From positions 1-37,553 of the forward strand of contig SBGP01000117.1 of assembly GCA_006226595.1 (NCBI GenBank): a stretch of 37,553 bases of DNA, read 5' to 3'. The translations under genes were made by a program, and so were the position numbers. This document shows, piece after piece, positions 26,985-35,997 of the stretch (positions within the stretch are counted from its first letter, which is position 1; the number at the start of each line of letters is the position of its first letter). The notes below the pieces were generated by a model that saw only the letters and a list, made by a program, of their open reading frames with translations, made no database searches and was not told where the DNA came from. The DNA comes from Deltaproteobacteria bacterium. GTDB taxonomy: Bacteria > Myxococcota_A > UBA796 > GCA-2862545.

Positions 26985-27563
26985 TCACAGCTCGGACTGA
27001 CGAAGCAGGCGACCGTCGCGGTACAGCCGTTCCCGAACCGGTGTGCCGTCGGGCAGGTACTCGCGCCACACGCCGTCTTCGTGGCCGTTCGAGTAGTGGC
27101 CTTCGAGGTAGCGGTTGCCCTCCTCGTCGAAGAAGGTCCACAGGCCTTCGCGCTGGCCCTCGATCATCGGTCCCTGGGCGCGTCGCACGCCGCCAGGGTG
27201 GAACTCGGCCCAGGTGCCTTCGGCGATGCCGTTGAGCCACGCTTCCTTTCGCTTCAGCGAGCCGTCTCGGTACCACACGGTCCACTCGCCGATCTGCTTG
27301 TCGTAGCGATAGTCGCCTCGCGCGGCGATCTCGCCGGACGGGTAGTAGCGAATGGCGTTGCCGTTGCGAGTGGGCGTGCCCGTGACCTCCGAGACGCAGA
27401 AGATCTCGGTGCCGATCGGGGGTGGGGCGCCGCCGAATCGATGTTGCTCGGCACAGGTCAAGTCGCCGAACTCCGGGTAGGCGAGGTCGGCGGCGTTCTC
27501 GAGGGGGCCCTTCTTGCCGCAAGCCAAAAGCGGAAGGAGCAGGAGCAGGGCACGATGCGTCAT
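26985..27563 (-). CDS. MORN-repeat-like lipoprotein
   Basis: 192 residues from the ATG with GAGG seven bases upstream; a longer frame starts 21 bp earlier without a signal. Signal LLLLLPLLAC (Cys15), then CGKKGPLENA. From about residue 65, short YxxG/W repeats of the MORN/YwqK type: GNAIRYYPSGEIAARGDYRYD, GEWTVWYRDGSLKRKEAW, GTWAEFHPGG, GLWTFFDEEGNRYLEGHYSNG and GVWREYLPDGTPV. MORN-like repeats are beta-hairpins often at membranes. The function is unknown. Divergent from the amidohydrolase gene. Confidence 0.8.
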   Translation of the reverse strand: MTHRALLLLLPLLACGKKGPLENAADLAYPEFGDLTCAEQHRFGGAPPPIGTEIFCVSEVTGTPTRNGNAIRYYPSGEIAARGDYRYDKQIGEWTVWYRDGSLKRKEAWLNGIAEGTWAEFHPGGVRRAQGPMIEGQREGLWTFFDEEGNRYLEGHYSNGHEDGVWREYLPDGTPVRERLYRDGRLLRQSEL

Positions 27564-27703
27564 AGGAGTCCTCTGGTTCGCCACTCTACAGCCGTTGCCC
27601 TTCGCGTGCCAGCGCAGCGACCTGTCACGTCCTGTCGACGCGTGCGAGAGGGCTTGTGTCGCCGGTCAGGCATCTGCTAGTCAGCGCCTCCACGGAGGCA
27701 CGA

Positions 27704-29176
27704 ATGTCACGCACGCTGTTCGCCCTTGGAGCGCTGATCGCCTCGTCGACAGCCCTCGCCGAGGACGCTCCCCCGACGGCCGCCGAGCTGGCTGCTCGCG
27801 GACTCGCCCAGGTCGAGCCGACCGTCGCGCTCGACGCTCCCACGGTCATCCTCTCGGGTGGCACCGTGATGACGGCGAACGGCGAGGTCTTCGAGCAGGG
27901 CTACGTCATCCTCGAGGACGGCAAGATCAAGGCGGTCGGCGCCGGCGCACCCGAGGCCATCGATGGCGCGGTGCTGGTCGACACCACCGGGAAGTTCGTC
28001 ACGCCGGGCGTCATCGACACCCACAGCCACCTCGGCGTGTACCCGTCCCCCTCGGCGCGCGCGCACTCCGACGGCAACGAGGCGACCCGCCCGACCACGC
28101 CTGGTGTGTGGGCCGAGCACAGCTTCTGGCCCCAGGACCCGGGACTTCAGCGCGCGGTCGCCGGTGGCGTGACCACGCTGCAGGTGCTGCCGGGCTCGGC
28201 GAACCTCGTCGGTGGACGCGGCGTCGTGCTCCACAACCTGCCGCATCGCGGCTCTCGCGCCATGCGCTTCCCCGGCGCGCCCGAGACCGTGAAGATGGCC
28301 TGCGGCGAGAACCCGAAGCGCGTCTACGGCGAGAAGGGGGGGCCCTCGACCCGCATGGGCAACCTGCGCGGCCAGCGAACCGTGTTCATCGAGGCTCGCG
28401 AGTACAAGGAAGACTGGGACAAGTACGAGGCCAAGCTCGCGAAGTGGCAGACCTGGCAGGACGAAGAGGCCGCCGGGGTGAAGCACAAGAAGAAGGACAA
28501 GGCGCCCGAGAAGCCCGAGGCTCCAAAGCAGGACCTCGACAAGGACACGTTGGCCGCGGTGATGGCCGGCGAGGTGCTGCCGCAGATCCACTGCTACCGC
28601 GCCGACGACATGCTCTCGATGCTGCAGGTGGCCGAGGAGTTCGGCTGGTCCGTTCGCAGCTTCCACCACGCGGTCGAGGCCTACAAGATCCGCGACGTTC
28701 TCGCCGAGAAGGACGTCAGCGTGTCCACGTGGGCGGACTGGTGGGGCTTCAAGATGGAGGCGTACGACGCCGTGCAGGAGAACGCCGCAATGGTTCACGA
28801 CGCCGGCGCGCGGGCCATCATCCACTCCGACAGCGGCATCGGTATCCAGCGCCTGAACCAGGAGGCCGCGAAGGCCTACCACGCGGGCAAGCGCATGGGC
28901 CTGGAGCTCACCGACGACGACGCCCTGCGGTGGATCACCGCGAACCCTGCGTGGGCGCTCGGCATCGACGACCAGGTGGGCACGCTCGAGCCCGGAAAGC
29001 GCGCCGATGTGGTGCTCTGGGACGCGCACCCGCTCTCGGTGTACGCAAGTGCCGAGAAGGTGTTCGTCGACGGTGCGCTCGTGTGGGACGCGCAGCAGGA
29101 GAACCCGCCTTGGGCCGACTTCGAGGTGGGTCAGACCATCGATGTGCCCGCGAAGGGCGAGGGGGTGGAGCAATGA
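27704..29176 (+). CDS. Exported amidohydrolase with intact HxH
   Basis: 490 residues, signal peptide cleaved near ALA-ED (residue 19), SD GGAGG. Amidohydrolase fold: TPGVIDTHSHLGV with the metal ligands His107 and His109, LPQIHCYRADDM, RSFHHAVEAYKI, AIIHSDSGIGIQRL with a likely metal Asp, and the closing GTLEPGKRADVVLWDAHPL. An inserted Lys/Glu-rich segment (about 242-286, with KHKKKDKAPEKPE) is charged and probably surface-exposed. The family hydrolyses C-N bonds in peptides, purines or cyclic amides. It is periplasmic by the signal. The next gene overlaps by four bases. Confidence 0.85.
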   Translation: MSRTLFALGALIASSTALAEDAPPTAAELAARGLAQVEPTVALDAPTVILSGGTVMTANGEVFEQGYVILEDGKIKAVGAGAPEAIDGAVLVDTTGKFVTPGVIDTHSHLGVYPSPSARAHSDGNEATRPTTPGVWAEHSFWPQDPGLQRAVAGGVTTLQVLPGSANLVGGRGVVLHNLPHRGSRAMRFPGAPETVKMACGENPKRVYGEKGGPSTRMGNLRGQRTVFIEAREYKEDWDKYEAKLAKWQTWQDEEAAGVKHKKKDKAPEKPEAPKQDLDKDTLAAVMAGEVLPQIHCYRADDMLSMLQVAEEFGWSVRSFHHAVEAYKIRDVLAEKDVSVSTWADWWGFKMEAYDAVQENAAMVHDAGARAIIHSDSGIGIQRLNQEAAKAYHAGKRMGLELTDDDALRWITANPAWALGIDDQVGTLEPGKRADVVLWDAHPLSVYASAEKVFVDGALVWDAQQENPPWADFEVGQTIDVPAKGEGVEQ

Positions 29177-30411
29177 TCCGCGCAATGTCCGTCGTGCTGT
29201 GCCTGGCCCTGCCCTCCGTCGCGTCGGCGGCGTGCACCGTGGTCCAGGGCGCCGAGACCGTGTACCTGCCCAAGGGGCCCGCGAGCGGCGTGGATGTTCG
29301 TATCGAGGGCGAGCGCATCACCGCCGTCGGCGAGGTCGATGCCGCCGGGTGCACCGTGGTCGACGCCACCGGCAAGACCGTGACCTACGGGCTCACCGAG
29401 GTGTCTTCGACCCTCGGGCTCGTCGAGGTCGGTGCCGAGAGGGGCACCGTCGACCACACGGGCGAGGGCGATGCGGTGCGCGCGGCCCTGCGGGTGACCG
29501 ACGCCTACAACCCTCGCTCGTCGGTGATTCCGGTGCAGCGCATCGAGGGCATCACCTCGGCGGTGGTGACCCCCGGTGGCGGCCGCATCGCGGGCCAGGG
29601 TGGCTGGGTCGAGCTCGCCGGCACGACCCAGGCACAGGCCGTGGGCGCATCGAGCATCGGCGTGTGGGCCTCCATGGGCGGCGAGTCCAAGGCCCAGGGC
29701 CTGCTCGAGCTGCGCGAGCTGCTCGAGGATGCGCGCTTCCTGCGTCGCAAGGGCGCGGCCTACGACAGTGGCAACAGCCGGGAGCTCGCGGCCAGCCGCC
29801 TCGATCTGCAGGCGCTGTACCCGGTGCTCGACGGGGAGGTGCCGCTGGTGCTCGGCGCCAACCGCGCCTCGGACATCGAGGCCGTGCTTCGCTTCGCCAA
29901 GGAGGAGGGCATCCTCGTCGTGATCAGCGGCGCCGCCGAGGGGTGGCTGCTCGCCGACGCCCTCGCCGAGGCGAACGTGCCGGTCATCCTCGACCCGCTC
30001 GTCTACGGCTCTGGCGGCTTCGACCAGATGCACGCGCGCGCGGACAACGCGGCCCTCCTCCACGAGGCTGGGGTGACCGTGGTCCTGTCGAGTTTCTCGA
30101 CCCACAACGCACGCACGCTCAAGCAGGTCGCTGGCAACGCGGTGCGCGGTGGACTCGACCACGATGCTGCGGTGAAGGCGATCACCGAGACCCCTGCGTC
30201 GGCCTTTGGCATCGCCGACCGGGGCAAGGTTGCCGAGGGTCAGGTCGCGAACCTGGTGGTGTGGGGCGGTGACCCGCTCGAGATCGGCACCGCCGTCGAG
30301 GCTGTGTTCATCGAGGGGCAGTCGGTCCCGCTGGTGTCTCGTCAGACCGAGCTTCGCGATCGCTACGCCACCCTCCCGGGCTCCCCGCTGCCCGCGCTGT
30401 CGCTGGAGTAG
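29173..30411 (+). CDS. Exported amidohydrolase-like protein without HxH
   Basis: 412 residues, signal peptide cleaved near ASA-A (residue 19). The ATG overlaps the preceding stop (ATGA), so the two are translationally coupled. The amidohydrolase plan is kept (KTVTYGLTEVSSTLGLVEVG, SSFSTHNARTLKQVAGNAV, GIADRGKVAEGQVANLVVWGGDP), but where the HxH metal site should be, the sequence reads TEVSST. It is probably inactive as a metallohydrolase or uses other ligands. Similar HxH-less partners next to active ones are known in this superfamily, so a heterodimeric complex is likely. Confidence 0.8.
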   Translation: MIRAMSVVLCLALPSVASAACTVVQGAETVYLPKGPASGVDVRIEGERITAVGEVDAAGCTVVDATGKTVTYGLTEVSSTLGLVEVGAERGTVDHTGEGDAVRAALRVTDAYNPRSSVIPVQRIEGITSAVVTPGGGRIAGQGGWVELAGTTQAQAVGASSIGVWASMGGESKAQGLLELRELLEDARFLRRKGAAYDSGNSRELAASRLDLQALYPVLDGEVPLVLGANRASDIEAVLRFAKEEGILVVISGAAEGWLLADALAEANVPVILDPLVYGSGGFDQMHARADNAALLHEAGVTVVLSSFSTHNARTLKQVAGNAVRGGLDHDAAVKAITETPASAFGIADRGKVAEGQVANLVVWGGDPLEIGTAVEAVFIEGQSVPLVSRQTELRDRYATLPGSPLPALSLE

Positions 30412-30432
30412 GGGACCCCCCGCGGAAACACG

Positions 30433-30456
30433 AAGGGCGACCCGAGGGTCGCCCTT
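30433..30456. terminator. Hairpin between convergent genes
   Basis: AAGGGCGACCC, two loop bases and GGGTCGCCCTT form an 11-bp perfect stem 22 bp after the amidohydrolase stop. TTCTCG follows on the plus strand. It lies between two convergent genes and could serve both strands. Confidence 0.7.
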
Positions 30457-30484
30457 TCTCGTGTCCGGCCCCGAGGGCCGAGCG

Positions 30485-31576
<1,092 letters not shown>

Positions 31577-31619
31577 GCGGTCCTCGGTTAGACGGAACAC
31601 TAGCAGAAGGGCCACTCAG

Positions 31620-31654
31620 GTGCATGGGCAGGAGCACAGACCCCCGTGCATGGG
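31620..31654. repeat. Direct repeat GTGCATGGG, 26 bp spacing
   Basis: GTGCATGGG occurs at 31620-31628 and 31646-31654, between the divergent 30485 and 31709 genes. The spacing is about 2.5 helical turns. A TAGGTT -10-like hexamer follows at 31657-31662. Possible binding sites for a regulator; could also be chance. Confidence 0.3.
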
Positions 31655-31708
31655 TGTAGGTTCCCTGTAGGGGCGGACTCGCGTACCGTCTCGGGAGAAG
31701 GAGGTCCC

Positions 31709-33073
31709 ATGCGAGTGATCCCCGTGCTTGCGCTACTCGCTTGCGGTGGCGGCGCCGACACCGCACCCGAGTCCACGGAGCGCCCCTGGAGTGGGGGCCT
31801 CGAGGATCTCGACGGCGTGTCCGAGGTGCGCGGCTACCGTCGGGCGCGGACCATCGTGCACCTCCACTCGCCGTGGTCCCACGATGCGTGCGACGGGGAC
31901 CCGCTGCCGGATGGCGAGCCCAATGCGCCGTGCCTCGCCGATCTGCGGGCCGGACTGTGCGCTGCGCGCATCGACGCCGCCTTCCTCACCGATCACCCCA
32001 CCCACGCCGCCTACCAGCCCTATGCGGACCTGTTCCACCCGCAGTCCGGCGACACCCTGCTTCCCGATGCGCAGGCGCCGTTCGCGAGTGGCATCGACTG
32101 TGACGACGGCCACCGCGTGCACTGGTTCCCGGGGATCGAGGACGAGCTGATGCCCGTGGGCCTGGACGCGCACGTGCCGGGGACCGCCGAGGAGCGCGAC
32201 GCGAGCTACAACGACGCCACCACCGCGGGGCTCACGGCATCGTCGGATGCGGGGGCGGCCGTGCTCGTCGCACACACCGAAGGACGTGACCTCGCGTGGC
32301 TCGAGGAGCTGCAGGACGCGGGTCTCGTCGGCATCGAGATCTTCAACCTGCACGCGATGTTCGCGCCGGACATTCGCCAGGACGATCTCGGTCTCGAGGC
32401 GCTGGGCTGGGTCAACGACACCCGTCCGTTCATCCATCCAGACGAGACGGGGGAGCCGGATCTGCTGTTTCTCGGCGTGCTGCTCGAGCAGGCGCCGAGC
32501 ATCGAGCGCTGGGAGGCCCTGCTCCAGCGAGGACCCACGGTCGGCGTCGCCGGCACGGATGCCCACCAGAACGCGGTGCCACTCGAGACCCGCGATGGCG
32601 AGCGCTTCGACTCCTACCGGCGCAGCCTGCGCTGGTTCTCGAACCACCTTCTCGTGGAGGGGCAGGGGCCCGGCGTCTACGAGGAAGCGCTGCGTGCCGG
32701 TCGCAACCACGTGGTGTTCGAGGCCCTCGGGCTCCCACTCGGCGTGGACCTCGCACTCACCGATGACAGCGGCACCACCTGGGAGGTCGGCAGCTCACCG
32801 ACCGGGGAGGGCACGTTGCTCGTCGGCTGCCCCTCGCTGTCGCCGGAGTCACCGCAGGGACTGCGTGCACCCGAGATCACCGTCTCCGTGCTCAAGGACG
32901 GCGAGGTGTTCCACGAGGGCTGCGGCGAGGTGTCGACGGATGGCCCCGGCGCCTATCGCGTGAAGGTCGAGGTGACGCCGTACCACCTCGAGCCCTTCCT
33001 CGGCGCCGAGCCGGAGACCTACTTCCGGCCGTTCCCGTGGGTGTACACGAACGCGATCCGCGTCGGGCTGTAG
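31709..33073 (+). CDS. Lipoprotein with PHP-type metallo-domain
   Basis: 454 residues, strong SD GGAGG, lipoprotein signal PVLALLAC (Cys12). PHP-like motifs are visible: TIVHLHSPWSHDAC with His51, His53 and His58, FLTDHPTHA (Asp95, His96), PGIEDELMP, AVLVAHTEGRDL and GVAGTDAHQN near the end of the fold. By family knowledge PHP proteins are metal-dependent phosphoesterases or related hydrolases. A signal with lipid Cys places it in the envelope, which is unusual for PHP. The C-terminal 100 residues form an extra strand-rich part with a Cys pair. The substrate is unknown. Confidence 0.75.
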   Translation: MRVIPVLALLACGGGADTAPESTERPWSGGLEDLDGVSEVRGYRRARTIVHLHSPWSHDACDGDPLPDGEPNAPCLADLRAGLCAARIDAAFLTDHPTHAAYQPYADLFHPQSGDTLLPDAQAPFASGIDCDDGHRVHWFPGIEDELMPVGLDAHVPGTAEERDASYNDATTAGLTASSDAGAAVLVAHTEGRDLAWLEELQDAGLVGIEIFNLHAMFAPDIRQDDLGLEALGWVNDTRPFIHPDETGEPDLLFLGVLLEQAPSIERWEALLQRGPTVGVAGTDAHQNAVPLETRDGERFDSYRRSLRWFSNHLLVEGQGPGVYEEALRAGRNHVVFEALGLPLGVDLALTDDSGTTWEVGSSPTGEGTLLVGCPSLSPESPQGLRAPEITVSVLKDGEVFHEGCGEVSTDGPGAYRVKVEVTPYHLEPFLGAEPETYFRPFPWVYTNAIRVGL

Positions 33074-33144
33074 CGGCGCCGTCTCGCTGAGTCGGCCTCG
33101 AGTGCGGTTCGAGCGCTCTCGCGGAGAAATCTGCTCCCGTTGCC

Positions 33145-33195
33145 TTGTTTTTCTGACGGGCCTGTCATAAACATCTGTCAGAATCAAACTGACGG
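33145..33195 (+). promoter_or_regulatory. Promoter-like region with TGACA/TGTCA repeats
   Basis: TTGTTT (33145-33150) and CATAAA (33166-33171) resemble -35 and -10 elements with a spacer near 15-16. Around them lie TGACGGGCCTGTCA (33154-33167, an imperfect palindrome) and a second GTCA...TGAC pair (33177-33180, 33190-33193), all upstream of the hydroxylase ATG. The repeated TGTCA/TGACG elements are probably an operator. Confidence 0.45.
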
Positions 33196-33202
33196 AGGCG
33201 TC

Positions 33203-33748
33203 ATGATTGGAATTCCGCTCGGTCTCGCGTACCACAACGCCATGGAGTGGGTGGTGCACAAGTACCTGCTGCACGGCTCGGGCAAGCGTCGGGACTCTTT
33301 CTGGAGCTTCCACTTCCACGAGCACCATCAGACCTCCCGCAAGCTCAACATGGAGGACCCGGACTACCAGCACGGCTTCTTCCAGTGGGATGCCCGTGGC
33401 AAGGAGGTCGCGGGCCTGCTCGGCGCCGCTGCCATCCACGCCCCGCTGTTTCCGGTGGCCCCGTTCTTCGTCGCGACCTGCTGGTACTCGCAGTACCGCT
33501 ATTACCAGGTCCACAAGCGCTCCCACATGGACCCCGAGTGGGCCCGCGAGAACCTGACCTGGCACTACGACCACCACATGGGGCCGAACCAGGACTCGAA
33601 CTGGTGCGTGACCCACCCGTGGTTCGATCACGTGATGGGCACCCGTGAGCCCTACGCGGGCACCGAGCGCGAGGCCAAGGACATCGAGAGGCGGGCCGCG
33701 CGCGAGCGTCGCCGGGCCGCGAAGCAGGACGAGGCCGCCGCCGCGTGA
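33203..33748 (+). CDS. Fatty acid hydroxylase-superfamily protein
   Basis: 181 residues from ATG with GGAGG. Di-iron histidine boxes of the fatty acid hydroxylase/desaturase type: HKYLLH (19-24), HFHEHH (37-42), HKRSH (104-108) and HYDHH (121-125), with further His138 and His143. Two hydrophobic stretches lie near residues 3-18 and 70-95. The family hydroxylates or desaturates lipids, sterols or carotenoids at the membrane. It is shorter than typical members (about 200-350), and the C-terminus is highly charged (RRAARERRRAAKQDE). An operator-like region precedes it. Confidence 0.85.
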   Translation: MIGIPLGLAYHNAMEWVVHKYLLHGSGKRRDSFWSFHFHEHHQTSRKLNMEDPDYQHGFFQWDARGKEVAGLLGAAAIHAPLFPVAPFFVATCWYSQYRYYQVHKRSHMDPEWARENLTWHYDHHMGPNQDSNWCVTHPWFDHVMGTREPYAGTEREAKDIERRAARERRRAAKQDEAAAA

Positions 33749-33761
33749 GGCGATTCCGGGC

Positions 33762-33767
33762 TAAGCT
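33762..33767 (+). promoter_or_regulatory. TAAGCT -10-like hexamer, candidate leaderless start
   Basis: TAAGCT ends six bases before the ATG of the HD hydrolase, with no Shine-Dalgarno between. The spacing is the same as for the kinase at 9743. Confidence 0.35.
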
Positions 33768-33773
33768 CCGAGC

Positions 33774-34280
33774 ATGAGCCTGCCCCCCGAGTCCGAGATC
33801 GCCGCGTTTGCCATCCGCGCCCACGGAGGCCAGCGCTACGGGGAACGCCCGTACCTGGCCCACCTGATGACGGTGGCGGAGAACCTCCGGCGCTACGGCA
33901 TCGACGACCCCGAGCTCATCGCCGCCGCCTGGCTGCACGACACGGTCGAGGACACCGACGTCTCGGTGAGCCAGATCGCGTCGGCCTACGGCGAGCGGGT
34001 GGCGGCCGTCGTGTCGGCGGTCACGACCTCGACCGAGGGCGCGACGCGCAAGGAGCGCATGGCGACGACCTACCCGCGCATCGCGGCGACGCCGGGGGCG
34101 GTTCTCGTCAAGCTCGCTGACCGCATCGCCAACGTCGAGGCGTGCTGGCGGTCGTGGGACGCGCGCTTGTTCAAGTACCGCGACGAGTACCCGGGCTTTC
34201 GTTCCGCGCTCAAGGTCGAGGGCGAGGGCGACGCGATGTGGGACCACCTCGACAAGTTGCTCGCCTACCGCAGCGCGTAG
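33774..34280 (+). CDS. Mesh1-like HD hydrolase (small alarmone hydrolase)
   Basis: 168 residues. HD fold matching the N-terminal hydrolase half of RelA/SpoT and stand-alone Mesh1/SAH: AIRAHGGQRYGERPYLAHLM (His30), WLHDTVEDTDVS with His55-Asp56 and Glu59-Asp60, YGERVAAVVSAVTT and VLVKLADRIANVEA (Asp116). By family knowledge it removes pyrophosphate from (p)ppGpp, or dephosphorylates related nucleotides, using a metal ion. There is no synthetase domain. Convergent with the HTTM gene; the ends overlap by 16 bp. Confidence 0.85.
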   Translation: MSLPPESEIAAFAIRAHGGQRYGERPYLAHLMTVAENLRRYGIDDPELIAAAWLHDTVEDTDVSVSQIASAYGERVAAVVSAVTTSTEGATRKERMATTYPRIAATPGAVLVKLADRIANVEACWRSWDARLFKYRDEYPGFRSALKVEGEGDAMWDHLDKLLAYRSA

Positions 34281-35140
34281 CCTCGGTTCTCGAACAGCCA
34301 CGGCGCGAAGAGCACCGGGTACATCGCGAGCATGCCCCACGAGAACATGCCCAGGTTCATGGTCAGGGCGATGCCGAAGTGGATGAGGAAGCCGCCGACG
34401 GCCCAGTGCGGGCAGTAGCGGGTGAGCATCAGGAACGGCGTGAGCTCGATGATGATGGTCGCCCAGCTCCCGAAGCGAAACAGCGGGTGCAGGAAGTACC
34501 ACCAGCTGCTGTCGAGGTTGGCGGCAAGCGGGTCGGTGAGGATGCGGTACAGCGGCGAGAACGCGCGCAGGCCCATCCAGTCGGGGTTGTTCTGCAGCTT
34601 GCCGATGCCCGCGCACAGGTACATCACGATCAGAAACCACTTCACGAGGTCGAAGAACCAGCCCTTGGCGGTCTCGACGGCCTCGCGCTTGCGCAGCAGG
34701 TTCTCGACCGACCACTTGCGGTGCGCCGGCGTGAACAGCAGGAACATCCACATCAGCCGCAGCACACGGTCGATGGCGCGGTCACCTGGCGGGTAGCCGT
34801 GGCCGAGCTGGGCATAGAACAGCACCCCGATGACGATGGCGGGCCGTACGCCGATGCCGAGCGCGATCATCAGCGCGCACACCACGGTCACGCCGTAGGC
34901 CACGAACCCCGCCTGGTCGCTGCCCACGAGATCGTCGAGGACCCACCAGTCCTCGTCGATGACGGAGAGTCCGCCGTCCTTGTACGGGAGGAAGAAGTCG
35001 TCGACGAGGCCGAGCTGCGCGACGCGAAGCAGGTCTCCGAGCACGCACAGCGACACGAGGATGCGAAGCAGGGCGATGGGCCGGATGTCCACGTCCCGAT
35101 CGCAGTGATCGACCCAGCGCTGCCACCACCGCGCGATCAC
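34265..35140 (-). CDS. HTTM (VKGC-like) membrane protein
   Basis: 291 residues with many hydrophobic segments. HTTM pattern: ALLRILVSLCVLGDLLRVAQLG, FFLPYKDGGLSV, WMFLLFTPAHRKWSVENLL, FDLVKWFLIVMYLCAGIGKL, then WWYFLHPLFRFG and ELTPFLMLTRYCPHWAVGGFLIHFG. By family knowledge HTTM is the membrane part related to vitamin K-dependent gamma-glutamyl carboxylase; bacterial HTTM proteins have no clear assigned substrate. GTG start overlaps the partner gene's stop by four bases (GTGA), so it is coupled to it. The protein is about 290 residues, the usual length for stand-alone HTTM. Confidence 0.85.
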   Translation of the reverse strand: MIARWWQRWVDHCDRDVDIRPIALLRILVSLCVLGDLLRVAQLGLVDDFFLPYKDGGLSVIDEDWWVLDDLVGSDQAGFVAYGVTVVCALMIALGIGVRPAIVIGVLFYAQLGHGYPPGDRAIDRVLRLMWMFLLFTPAHRKWSVENLLRKREAVETAKGWFFDLVKWFLIVMYLCAGIGKLQNNPDWMGLRAFSPLYRILTDPLAANLDSSWWYFLHPLFRFGSWATIIIELTPFLMLTRYCPHWAVGGFLIHFGIALTMNLGMFSWGMLAMYPVLFAPWLFENRGYALR

Positions 35141-35730
35141 TCCTCACCTCCGTCGCTCGGGCCCTTGTCGTTCTGGGTACGCATGGGCTCGAAGGCGGGT
35201 GGGCGGGCGATGTAGGTGCGCTTTACAGTGGAAGGCTCGCCGTCTGGGAAGGGTGCGGCGGTGCCGACGACACGCACCTCGGTGAGCTCGGGCTTGTCCT
35301 TGTGGGCCTCTCGGGCAATCCACCGAACAGCGCCGCGCCAGTTCTTGGCCTTGGGGTCGCTCGCGGTGGTCGACACCATGGGGCGGAACTTGCGCATCGT
35401 GAGCTGGGCCCGGCGCCAGTCGTGCTCCTTGTCCTGGGAGCGGAACCACAGCTCGTCGTCGACCCACACCTCGAGCCGGCGGACCTTGGACGGACCGTCG
35501 CGGTACAGGTGCCAGGAGTGGGAGACGCGAGGCACGCGCTGGGTCCACTCGAGGCGGTCGGCAAGGGGGCGTCGCACGAGCCGGTCGATGTCGCCGACGA
35601 GGACCTCGAGCTGCCCGCCGATACCCTGCTGAAGGAGCTTCTCGCGCTTTGCGCCCTCGTAGTCCCTGGGGTGGAGGCGGTCGAGGCCCGGGAAGCCGAG
35701 GATCACCATCCACGCGATGACCAGCAGCAC
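35137..35730 (-). CDS. Membrane-anchored partner of the HTTM protein
   Basis: 197 residues from GTG; no SD precedes this GTG, whereas an in-frame CTG at 35769 has GGAGG at 35774-35778 and would add MDPHTLRQVRAAA. One N-terminal membrane segment (VLLVIAWMVILGF), then an unrecognised domain with SHSWHLYRDGPSKVRRLEVW, WVDDELWFRSQDKEHDWRRAQ and TYIARPPAFEPM. HTTM genes are often coupled to a small membrane-anchored partner; the partner may be substrate or helper (inference). Confidence 0.7.
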   Translation of the reverse strand: MLLVIAWMVILGFPGLDRLHPRDYEGAKREKLLQQGIGGQLEVLVGDIDRLVRRPLADRLEWTQRVPRVSHSWHLYRDGPSKVRRLEVWVDDELWFRSQDKEHDWRRAQLTMRKFRPMVSTTASDPKAKNWRGAVRWIAREAHKDKPELTEVRVVGTAAPFPDGEPSTVKRTYIARPPAFEPMRTQNDKGPSDGGEE

Positions 35731-35948
35731 TGCCGCCGCGCGGACCTGTCGCAGGGTGTGAGGATCCAGGGCGCCTCCAGCGGACGCAGGCTAGCGCATG
35801 CGTGTGAAATCGCCCAGTGTTGATGCGGGTCGTGGTTTCACTCCGCCGGGGATGAGGCTTTGGAGGGCCTCCGCGCCAGGCGCTCGTTCCGAGCCGACAT
35901 GCCGACGCGCCGGACCTGGTTCGCGGCCGGCGTCCGGATCCTCGCGAG

Positions 35949-35996
35949 ATGGACGCTCTGAGGGCACTCGGCTACGACGAAGCGGACAGGGGGACG
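35949..35996 (+). pseudogene. Possible C-terminal relic of a sulfatase-like gene
   Basis: The frame reads EMDALRALGYDEADRG just before the sulfatase start. LRALGY is the usual C-terminal ending of sulfatase-family proteins and matches the neighbour's own end (EALRSLGYMD). No stop follows directly and the rest of 35770-35945 shows no coding pattern I could recognise. It may be the remnant of a duplicated gene or chance. Confidence 0.3.
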
Positions 35997-35997
35997 C

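Noticed and set aside
27514-29172. Long plus frame extending upstream of the second amidohydrolase
   Set aside because: It is the out-of-frame shadow of the first amidohydrolase; only the part after 29173 carries a signal peptide and family motifs.
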